Positions 1 through 9,972 of a stretch of 64,000 nt of DNA are shown in pieces; the first letter of the stretch is position 1, and each line of letters opens with the position of its first letter. Made by a program: the position numbers and the translations under genes. The notes under the pieces were generated by a model that worked only from the letters and a program-made list of their open reading frames with translations, searched no databases and was not told where the DNA came from. The stretch is from Lobosporangium transversale (lineage: Eukaryota > Mortierellomycota > Mortierellomycetes > Mortierellales > Mortierellaceae): NCBI RefSeq assembly GCF_002105155.1, contig NW_019029048.1, positions 1 to 64,000 on the forward strand, written 5' to 3'.

Positions 1-300
1 TGTAGTGACATTGTCTTGTCTCATTGAAAACTAATGACTTTTTTTTTTCAAGTAGGTCGCTCATACAGTTTTGGAGGTGCCATTTGGAGATCAATGCCTA
101 TGAGAGGTTTTCGCTCGGAGCAAACGCGTCTCACCTGCTACCTAGACGTCTTCAATAAATCATTCCCTAACCGTGTACATTGAAGGCTGTTTTGTGAAGA
201 TGTCATCGTCGCTGCCCTTAGTACCTCCGGCGGCATTAGCTGTGCAAGGCAATGTATCCACAGAACGCTGCTTGTTTTACCACTGATGTTATGACCCTGT

Positions 301-304
<4 letters not shown>

Positions 305-353
<49 letters not shown>

Positions 354-680
354 AAAAGAAAAAAGAAAAAAGAAAAAAGAAAAAAGAAAAAAGAAAAAGA
401 AAAAAGAAAAAAGAAAAAAGAAAAAAGAAAAAAGAAAAAAGAAAAAAGAAAAAAGAAAAAAGAAAAAAGAAAAAAGAAAAAAGAAAAAAGAAAAAAGAAA
501 AAAGAAAAAAGAAAAAAGAAAAAAGAAAAAAGAAAAAAGAAAAAGAAAAAAGAAAAAAGAAAAAAGAAAAAAGAAAAAAGAAAAAAGAAAAAAGAAAAAA
601 GAAAAAAGAAAAAAGAAAAAAGAAAAAAGAAAAAAGAAAAAAGAAAAAAGAAGAAAAAAGAAAAAAGAAAAAGAAAAAGT
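305..680. repeat. (GAAAAAA)n purine-only tandem repeat
   Basis: About 375 consecutive bases contain only A and G on the + strand. It begins as a pure A run and becomes a 7-base unit of G plus six A, repeated several dozen times, with occasional 6-base and 3-base variants. Long Lys-only and Phe-only open frames cross it in several frames, but they are artefacts of the repeat. Such homopurine tracts can form triplex DNA and are length-unstable; that is known of the sequence class, not shown here. Confidence 0.95.
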
Positions 681-684
681 ACTG

Positions 685-755
685 TATTTGGCAGCCCAGC
701 TGCCACCCAAGAGTGCGAAGTTAAGTGGCAGCCCCCAGAAGTAGGCTGCCAAATA
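685..755. repeat. Nested inverted repeat (hairpin)
   Basis: TATTTGGCAGCC at 685-696 is repeated as its exact reverse complement GGCTGCCAAATA at 744-755. Inside this pair, GCTGCCAC (699-706) is matched by GTGGCAGC (725-732). The two stems would give a nested cruciform or hairpin directly beside the end of the A/G repeat. It could be a terminus of a small non-autonomous element, but I see no target-site duplication. Confidence 0.75.
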
Positions 756-2468
756 GATTAATCCAAAGATATTTGCACGAGGGTCATTTTTTATTTGTAC
801 GGAGTCTTTATTTCAGTCTTAAATACCACTGCCAGGAAGCCTTCCACGACACAAGCTCGATACCCAAGCATCAAATATTGACCAGAATATTTATTTTATC
901 AAAGTCGTGCGTAGCCCAGAATAGATGTTGATATTCTTTATGCGGCTCTGGGACTAAATACAGAATTACAAATGATTTATCTATAATTGAAATATACTAT
1001 GCCACTCTACTTTGCACTTTTGTTGGCCGTGTTGTTATTGATTGTGGATGGTTCCCCGATGCTTTCTTTCATTTAGCGCGTGCATACATCTCATCTCTAG
1101 TATTTCTGTACACTATTAAGCACACCACGATGAGCTCAGTAATTAGGAACCTCTAATGTGTAGTTTGTTTTTTTGGTAGATATACAAACAATCATACTAT
1201 CATTATCATTACTACGATGCGTAGCGTGCCATGATACTACCCCCTTTCTTTTCTCTTTCTTATATGTCTTTATCTCTGTTCTTCTTTATTAAGAGCTCAA
1301 GCGCCCTCGGTAATAAATTTTGTTTATCAAATTCACCAAAATACAATGGGTAGACCTCAGTTTATTTTGTAGAATGTTTATCCTCTTACACGCTTGTAAC
1401 CCGAGAGATTACTTATCTTTTGATAGTTAGTGACAGTTCACACTCAAGCTCGATCGTGCCACAATTACCTATATCCCTATATCTAAATAGCTAAAATATT
1501 TTAATCGCATAACCGTGACTTATAGTGATAGAAAAGAGACATAAATACTCTTTTCTGCTACGATGATAAAGATCCTTGTTTTTATCTCATTATATTCCAA
1601 GTTTGTTATCATGTTCAATCAGGGTTAACCAGAACCTGCCTTGGGTCGTCTTTAGCACGCAGTGTCGCATACTCAGTGGCACATGTAGATGCTCACTGCG
1701 TCTAGGGACTAGCTTCATTTTGTACAATCACCTGAAAGAAAGTTTAGTCAAAAAAATTTTTTTTTTGAAGAGAAGCTTCAATCCTATTTCTTGCCGTTTT
1801 CCCTCAGCATGCACTGCCAAAACTTCGATGATTATCCACATTGATCTCATTAATAAAAGCGTAAATTTCCACCTTGGCTGGTGAAGTATTTTTGTATGTC
1901 ACAAATGAGCTGTTTGTCAGAGATTCAAAATAAAAAAAAATAATAAATAACCCACTTCGACCAGACTTTCTTTCGGGTGACTGTAGAGCGGAATAGACGT
2001 GAAAAAATATTTTGTAGATAGATAGTAAGCAGTAGAAAAGTAAGCGAGAATAAGATATGGGTCCACATACCACGCCCATGGGGTATTTATTCATTTTCTG
2101 GTAGAGGGACTTGTACCAGGTAACTACGTGTCTATCTATAGGATGACATAGGTTCGTTCTAAAACCTTCATATCAAAGATTTATCGCGTCTATGTGTGGC
2201 GCGTTATTGCCACTAATTTCTACTGCTAATCTTTTTAGCGCATTAGTCCTAATTTTTTCTAACTGGGCTATCATAAAATTGCATACTGTGAAATATGCAA
2301 CAGAGCGTGATGAGTATCACAGCTCCCACGGCGCTGCAACTTCCAACAGTAATAATTCCAGACTCCTCTCTACTCTAGACTCACCTTCGCTTATTTCCTT
2401 CGAAATAAAAAGCTAGAATTATGTAGTCTGTAGGATACACGTTGCCGCTTGTAGATGAAATAAAGACC

Positions 2469-2562
2469 CCGCGCAAATAAAAAAAAGAACCCCGTGCAGT
2501 ATAAATAAGATGTGTATGGGGCAGTGCATGGGGCCGTACAAATAAGAGGTCCGTGCAAATAA
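2469..2562. repeat. Degenerate CCGTGCAAATAA motif cluster
   Basis: Four variants of one motif lie within 94 bases: CCGCGCAAATAA (2469-2480), CCGTGCAGTATAAATAA (from 2492), CCGTACAAATAA (2534-2545) and CCGTGCAAATAA (2551-2562). A related block lies at 3391-3424 (TAAATAAGGTGTATAC then GGGGCCGTGCAAA). An inverted relative lies near 768-802 (ATTTGCACGAGGG, then ATTTGTACGG). This looks like a dispersed, decayed repeat family of unknown origin. Confidence 0.55.
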
Positions 2563-5129
2563 CTTCATCCAAGATATTTTCACGCCCCTTTCACAGCTAA
2601 TTCACACTAAAAATCCGCCTTTGATTGGTGGGCTTTCTCCAGATAAAAGCGTTCAATAGATAAGAAGCATTGGGATCACATAAATACGTTAATGTGTCTC
2701 TAACCGTTACTGTCACTGGATTGTAGTTAGATGTCACGTACAAAAAGCTACATTGATCTACGGCGGCAAACTTTTTTTTGCTGGATGTCAACAAGTTCAA
2801 CAGGAGCTCTTGTGCTTCTCATCAACGCAGAATTATCCTCAGTAAATGTCTCGATGGAAAGCACATTGTAAACTGTTGTTTCTTCCTTCGAGCACTAGGT
2901 GCTTATCGTATGCCACTATATCCACTATACAAAAGAGGATACTAGATATAACAGTCCGTTCAGTGTTAATCGTGACAAAGTTAAGCATGATGGCTCCTGT
3001 TAGAGTGAGAGACAAGTGGAGCTTGTTACTTTGATTTAAAATGACTCTTAGAAGAATATGGAATAATACCTGTATAAATTATTTTAACCATAGAAAAAGT
3101 AAAATCATGTCATTTTTGATGACTGTGTGGGTTATTGCGCCGGAACCTTGAGAGGCGGAGCTTGGCCAAAGCAAAGATCACTCGCCTAGGCTATTGCTAC
3201 AATATGGACCCCATTTTTCTATACTTTATGCAGTGCTTCTTGAGACAATGAGCTTAGAATATTCGATAAAGGAAGCCTTTCTTCTTTGCTTTATAACTGG
3301 CACATATTTACCACAACTGGTTTCAAAAATGAAAAATACATACTTTCTGAAAACTCATTGGGCTTTAAGTCTATGTTGCGTTCCACTGTGTGTAAATAAG
3401 GTGTATACGGGGCCGTGCAAACATCTTATTCCTTTGACAGACATCAAAAAAAAAAATGCAGTAGGGACTTTAGACCTGATTTAGCGGCCATGATACTTGG
3501 ATAAGGAAAAAATCCGAACCTCTGTCGATATTACGCCAATTTTTCCAAACCTATATACTTGTCGATGGAGGATTACCGTCGCATATAGTGATATAGGATT
3601 TGAGAGGAGAGACGAACAAGGCGGCCTCAGTGTTTGTACTAAAACTGCGAAGTATACACTGTAAATTAAGCATATGGAAATGTACATGTACTTTTCCAAT
3701 CCGCTCACTTGGGCTATGCTGAATGGTTTGTGACAGTACATAGTCGCTAGACAAACCGAGGCGCGCCTTGAATGAAACCTGTAGGCATGGCTTCATATAC
3801 AAATAACCTCTATGATGTTTAGGATCTTTTCTGATGCAGATAGACGCTTGACTTGGATAGCAAAAGAATTCTTGGTGCGTGGACCCGTATCGAATTCTCA
3901 ATAGTCATTTCGATATGTTCAGCAAACATGCGAGCAACCCTGCTTTGCCAAATCACCTCATCAACTACAAGTTATTAGCTGCTCTATAAGTCCTCCCTTC
4001 ACAAATTAAACGTCATCGCACTGGGTCTCCCATTGGTATTAATACTTGTAAGGGCCATATACAATCCACATCATAGCACACCCTTTACTGAGAGATACTT
4101 ATTCTCATATTACTGATCTTTCATGGCTGTACTAGAAACCTTGTAGCTTGGGCACTATCACTCTCAGCCCGCTACATGGTATGTTCAAGGGCCAAAATGT
4201 AAAGATCGTTGTCCGCTTTAAAGAGGAAATAGATGCTTGTATTAAGGGTAGGAGAGTATTTATTATTTGGGGATCAGGATCCAGTGGGCATGGATTTTGG
4301 TGCGTGATATCTACGTGCTATATTGAGCCTAGTGCATGGCGGGTCCGAAAACATAGTAGACCTGTTGTTGTATCGCTTAGTAGTATGTGGAGTCACGTTG
4401 AGTGGATTTTGACTGTGATAGGATAATGACCTAAAGTCAAGCGTCGAAGGAAGCAGCAGCAAAGCGAGTATCAGGATACCGTTGTTATGTTGAAACAGTT
4501 TATAGTACCGTACCCTGCAGGGGTATGGAGTACTAAGACGACAAAAGAGGTCTTTATGTCCATTATCCGAGCCACCAGCCCTTGTCTGTCCCACCACATC
4601 TATTCTCATTTTTCTACCACATCGAAAAAGAAAGATGAGGACTAACCTCGGGGATCATATGCAATTTATTCATTTTAAATAGTTCTGGGATCTCGAGTAT
4701 CAGTAAAAAGATTGACTACACAGAAGAGAGTTGCTAGCATAGGAAGGAAAATATGAAAAAGATAAAGAGTAAAGGGTAAATGAAGGCGATGAAGGCAATT
4801 CACCGTTGTATGCCGCTCTTTCATGAGGGAACGATGATTAAAATGTGCATATTTCCATGCTTACTACATCTGGGAATAAACTCTGGATTGGGGTTAAATA
4901 TTGACACAGAGTTTTTTTTTGTTTGCTCGACATTCAAAAAAAAAAAAAATAGAAAAAAAATTACTTGTGAGGCGATACTGAGTCTGTGAGCGCACAGCGA
5001 TCTTTTGGCGATCTTCCAAGATTGGAAGCAATAAAGAAGGAGGAGGGGAAGTGACAGAGCAGGGGGTATGCATTTGGTATTACAGAAAGTGCCACAGAAA
5101 GCTGATGTTTATTCCTCTCCCCCCTGCAC

Positions 5130-5141
5130 ACGACGCGTCGT
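5130..5141. promoter_or_regulatory. Perfect 12-nt palindrome containing an MCB-type ACGCGT
   Basis: ACGACGCGTCGT is fully self-complementary and lies 215 nt upstream of the DEK-like start codon. Its core ACGCGT is the MluI cell-cycle box bound by MBF in budding and fission yeast. Two more ACGCGT copies lie inside the same gene, at 5553-5558 (intron 1) and 5979-5984 (intron 3). A role in G1/S expression is inference. Confidence 0.4.
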
Positions 5142-5355
5142 CAATTCGGGAATTATTTTTTTCTGAAAACCCAAAAATGTGAAATTTTTCAATTTTCGTG
5201 TTTTTTTTTTTTTTTTTCTTTTGTTACAACACATTCATACCATTTTTTTTTTTTTTTACATTCGAGCCATCTCTTCATTCGATTCATCCATTCTATCTGG
5301 CTCACATTTGCTTTCACCTTCATCTACTCTGTACTAACTACCAACTATTACCACC

Positions 5356-6466
5356 ATGTCTGATTCTGCCGATTCTTCTGACTCTGAAGTTTACATTCCT
5401 CGCGACCCAGTTGTTCCTCGTAAGTTGCTCATTTCTTTTCTCTGCACACAGACACACACGCGCATACACATAAATTTTATTTTATTTGAAATACAAGCAA
5501 ACCTTGGATAAAAGATTGTTTTAATCTCTCTATCCATTTTCAGCCACTCAAAACGCGTCTTCTCATGTTTGGATCCTTTGAGCAAGTCTTCGGTCGTCAT
5601 GGTCCACTAACAATACAATACGTCTTTTTTTTATTTTTATTTTTATTTTTATTTTTTATTTTATTTTCTTGGCTGTCCGCTTTTGTATACATGATGTTTG
5701 CATCGCTCAGTCCCTGTCTCAGGCCCTCGTGAACGCAAAAAAGTCGAACGCTTCGCTATTGTTACTCCTGAGAAAACTGAGAAGCCCATTGTCATCCCAC
5801 AGGTACTGAATAGCAGCTTGAGGGAAAAAAATGAAGCATGTCCCCATATTTGTATTGCGCCCGCTCGTCCGGTGTAATTTTTAACCTTTTGATTGCATCC
5901 TAATGTTTTCATTTAACAACAGGGCAAAGGCAAGAAGCTGTGCGATATTCCAACTGGTAAGAAAAGGAAAAAAAAAAAACGCGTTTCTTGTTTGGCTGTG
6001 CCATCTACATTTATTTCTGTATTTTTTTTTCTTTCATAAATTAAATACATTTTGTTTTATATTAAATAGTCAATAATAATCTTGACAAGTTAAAGGCGAT
6101 CGACGAGACTGCACGAGGGCTCCATCGCCTTCTGTTCGGTAGGAACGGAGTTCCCAAGGCCCTCAAAGCCAACTTACGCGAGTTCCATGGATTCCCTGAT
6201 CTTAGCGAGGTAATTAAAAAAAAAAATTCATCATTTTTCAAGCTCTGATATTAATTTTCCCATCACATTTTTTGCTCTTTGAATAATATGCATGTGACCT
6301 TCATAATATCATAGAAAGAAGAGGAGGCTATTGAAGAGAAGCTTGGCAGATGGACTGTTGGCGGCCTGCGTGAACTCATTGACCTCTTTAACCTCGAAAC
6401 CGGTGGTGATAAGGTATTTTTTTTTTTTTTCTTTGTCTTGCGACTTTTATTGATTGAGCTGATGTG

Positions 6467-6498
<32 letters not shown>

Positions 6499-8180
6499 CT
6501 TTTTCCCCCTCATAATTAATTTTAAGGATGCTATAATTGAGCGATTGATGGTCTTCCTGAAGAAACCTGAGGATTCTGGGCTCATTCCCCGCGCACAAAA
6601 GGTAATAGTTGGCCTTTAATGAAGCCATAAGCTCAGATCTGTCTCTTTTTATATATATTTAATTTAAATCATACTTTTATTCTTCTCATACCCAATTTCA
6701 CAAAGCTTGCGATTGAGGCTAAAGAGAAGAAAGCCAAGAAACAGGAGATCAAGAAGGCCAAGCTTGCTGCCAAGGCAGAAAAAGCTGCTGCATTGAAGAG
6801 GAAAAAAATGGAAGCCAAAAAACTACTGGCCCAAAAGAAAGCTGATGCCAAAAAGAGCAAGACCGAAAAGGGTAGCGTCTCCAAATCTACTAAAGACAAG
6901 GCACAAAAAGAAAGCAGCACTAGCAAAGCTGTCAAGGCTCTGAAGGTTCGATCTGCATTCGATATCTATGTTAAGGAGCACCAGAAGGCTATCAAGGAGG
7001 CTGCACCAGATGCCTCGCGTGCCGATATCTACAAAAAACTCGTAGACAAGTGGGAGGCAGTACCAGCAGCAAACAGAGCCGAGTACCAAACTAAGGCGGA
7101 CACAGAGAATGAAAAGAACGAAAAGAAGAGGCAAGAGGCTGTGCAGCAAGCAAAGAAGGAGGCCAGGGAGGCCAAGAAGGCCGAAAAGGCAGATTCGGAC
7201 AAGGCCACTAAGACAACCGCAGCCCCCAAGAAGGAGAAAAGCGTTGCAAAAGCCGAGAAGGAATCCAAAGAAAAGAAAGAAAAGAACGAGAAAGCTTCCA
7301 AGGTATCGAAGACACCCAAGGCTGTAGGAAACACAGAAAGCAAGGACCCATCAACAGAGAAGAAGACTAAAGCTCCTAAGGAAAAAAAGGTCGACGATAA
7401 TGATGGCAAGAAGGCAACAAAGGAAAAGAAGGACAAGGCTACCGCTTCAACGCCAAAGCCAGCAGTCAAGTCTGACAAGACAGAGAAAGCTTCGGAGAAG
7501 GCTTCGAAGGAGAAGGAAAAGAAGGGAACAAAAGAAGGCGAGGCAAAGCCAAAGGCTACTAAGAAAGCAGCACCCAAAGCAAGCGTTGTTGCAGAGAAGG
7601 TGAGCGCTTTTTTTAGCATCGATAACTGTCTGAGGAAGAAAAAAAAAGAAGAAAAAAGTTGCTAGATTTTCTAATGTTAACTCAAAACTGGTGATATTGT
7701 GATACCTTAGGAAATTGATGAGTTGGCCGATGATACTGACGAGCCAAAGACCGATGCTGCTACAACAGCTACTCCTGCTCCTTCAAAAGAGAAGAAAGCT
7801 TCTGCTCCTAAAAAGACCGACAACAAGACTGATGGATCGAAGCCCGCAAAGGAAACGAAGGCTACTAAAGAGGCTAAGGAAGACAAAGAAACTAAAGAAA
7901 CCAAGGAGACTAAGGCCCCCAAGCAGAAGAAGGATACTGCCGCAAAGCCGGCGGCTACTGCTGCGGCAAGCAGCAAGGTTAGTTGCGCTTACGTAAAAAG
8001 AATCTATATGCATTCAGTTATTTAACTTGTCCATTTTATGTCTATAACACATGTATCATTTGATTACTCGGCGATGCTAAATAGAAGAGAAAAGCTGACT
8101 CTACAGAAAATGAAACCGTCACAACAACTCCTAAGAAGAAAAAAGCGAAGGCACCAGCAACGACAACAGCCGCCAAGTAA
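5356..8180 (+). CDS. DEK-like chromatin protein with HMG box
   Basis: Nine exons splice to about 582 residues: 5356-5419, 5723-5802, 5923-5956, 6070-6209, 6315-6413, 6527-6601, 6706-7599, 7711-7977 and 8085-8180. Residues about 60-160 match the SAP/DEK module of metazoan DEK, with LHRLLFGRNGVPKALK, then FHGFPDL, then LIDLFNLETGGDK and MVFLKKPEDSG. Residues about 243-304 form an HMG box (SAFDIYVKEHQ, then YKKLVDKWEAVP, AEYQTKAD). The rest is Lys/Ala/Glu-rich, highly basic and probably disordered. DEK proteins are nuclear and bind and fold DNA and chromatin; HMG boxes bend DNA, so an architectural nuclear role is expected. The start lies in a good ACC-ATG context. Animal DEK carries no HMG box, so this arrangement is unusual. 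The family call is strong; the exact role is inferred. Confidence 0.85.
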
Positions 8181-9160
8181 TCAAGTAAAAAGAAGGAATC
8201 AGGACAAACAACATGTGGAGGGCAGACGATATTATTTACATCTGTTCATCCTATCCACAATTTCAATTATCTCAATAATAAAATATAACATGATTCATTA
8301 AGCATGTCAGTAAACAGTTCGACAGACTGAGTTAAGTATGCAACGGATGTGCATACATTTGTGTACCTTGAAATTTAAATGCAAAAAATGTCCCTTGTGG
8401 CCATATCCCAGTTGACTGATAGCTACAGTCATACAGGGCTTCGTGCTGTCGGATGTGGCCTACGGAGGCGTCTAGGACACGCTAGAAGAAGGAGCGGTCA
8501 CCAGGCAAGACATTAGAACTTCTCACGGTACAATGCAAACTATTTAGGCAGCCTATATATTTGCTTACGAATCAATCTAAACAGGTTCTCTCGGGATGGC
8601 CTTGAATCACATATCTCGTTAAAGTGCCAAGTTCCGTCAGCTGTCTGTTATGGCCTATCGTCAGTGCGATGAGGGACCGTGGTTTACAAACTCTAAACCA
8701 TCTATTACGTTTTTAGCAGTAAGCAGAGATTTTTACTCCATAGAGGATCCAGATGGTTCTGAGGCCTACAGTAGACAGGCTCATGCTTCCATCTCCAGAC
8801 TATTTAACGCTATTTGGTATAAAGAGAAAAAAAAAAAACTCGAGTTCAGTATGACTAGAGGCCTTCAGATTATCACTACCATCCTTAGAGATCAAGGTGA
8901 GGAACAGCTACTTTAAGGACCTCAGAGAGGACAAGTATTTTGGCCTGTAGACGATCGACAAAGATGAGGGAATGAGAAGAATTGGTCTGCATTAGAGCTA
9001 CTGCCTGTTGGTGAAGAGTGTTAGCTTTCATGCAAGGAGAGCAGCATGAATATTGTAAGCAGAGCTGTCGCTCATTGAAACGAGCTGAGTTCCAGGAACG
9101 ACGAGGAATGTTTTACACAATAACGGTTAAAAAAATAAAAAAGGAGAAGGCAAAGCTTTT
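8181..9160. other. Intergenic; possible upstream part of a decayed transposon
   Basis: After the DEK-like stop codon comes AT-rich sequence without a convincing gene. An 88-codon frame at 8650-8916 has no recognisable domain and is in a different frame from the transposase remnant that starts near 9161. It could be the eroded N-terminal half of that element, but I cannot show it. Confidence 0.4.
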
Positions 9161-9811
9161 TTGTCTACTCTGATCAGGAGTATGGCCTCAGTTGCAAGAA
9201 CTAAGGAAATGGGCACATATCAAGCAAGCAGGGTTTTTTTTGTTCTGTTTTTGTTTAACAAATTGAAGAGAATGTATATAGCCTCAAGATCTGGTTTTAC
9301 TCACTCACAGATTATTGGTATATTTTGTTCTTATAGGCAAGATTCCTATACCTGCCTATTCACGATTTTATCAAGAGCAGACAAACAGGCTGGGCTAACC
9401 ATGTGCTTTCTTCTTTACAAAGAGTCAAAATGGGACATCCTAGAGTGATGGCTCCGGGCTTTGAGGATGAAAATGGATGAGCTATGCGAAAAGGAGTATC
9501 AACCTAGCGCGGTCATCACTGACCAAGTTCAAAATGAGATCGATGCTATCTAAGCAGCTTTCTCTTTGAATACCCGTATTTTTTACTGTGTCTGGTATAT
9601 CATGAATGCATGGGGACAGGATTTCACTATTGGCAACCTTGCGTCAACTGACCTTTCTTCCGCTGAAAGGATCAGAGGAAGCAGTATTTTAAGATATTGG
9701 TACTTTTATGACATGAGATTTGGTACCAAGACTTCTCTCGCTCAAAGACAGTTAGTTGGGCGAGGATACAGCAAAAAGCTGTTTGTGGCAAGCATGAGGA
9801 TGGTTCTGTAA
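9161..9811 (+). pseudogene. Decayed Mutator-like (MULE) transposase
   Basis: One reading frame carries the MULE transposase core in order. A segment with LFTILSRADKQAGLTMCFLL (about 9355-9415) is followed by WLRALRMKMDELCEKEYQP, then VITDQVQNEIDAI (9512-9550) containing a family-typical aspartate, then FYCVWYIMNAWGQDF, which matches the usual C-x-W-H-v-x-x-x-W block with Tyr in place of His. The frame is broken by TGA at 9446-9448 and TAA at 9551-9553, so no full protein can be made. No terminal inverted repeats or target duplications were recognised. It is clearly a relic rather than an active element. The subfamily is not determined. Confidence 0.65.
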
Positions 9812-9972
9812 GCTATAAGCCTTACTTTGTTATTAATTTGAACAAAAAACAAATCTAGCTTGGAATATGAGGTTCTTTATTCTGCGTTTCATTTTCAAGA
9901 AAGATATTCTTAGCATTCATCATTATTACTATAAACTAATCATGTTTGAGTTTGCACTTCATTAATTATTGC

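Larger units (their letters stand above)
1..5129. other. Gene-poor, repeat-rich intergenic region
   Basis: I see no convincing protein gene here. Open frames are all under about 120 codons, lack domain signatures and show no linked exons. The stretch is AT-rich and holds an A/G-only tandem repeat, a nested hairpin and degenerate copies of a CCGTGCAAATAA-type motif, all listed separately. It may be decayed transposon sequence plus the far upstream region of the DEK-like gene that starts at 5356. The first 250 bases could contain the edge of a gene lying outside the window, but I cannot support one. Confidence 0.6.

Noticed and set aside
236-761. Long Lys-only and Phe-only open frames on both strands
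   Set aside because: They are produced by the A/G tandem repeat, which contains no stop codons in several frames.
7029-7976. Long minus-strand open frames rich in Phe, Ser and Ala
   Set aside because: They are antisense shadows of the Lys/Ala/Glu-rich part of the DEK-like gene, which is supported by nine in-phase exons.
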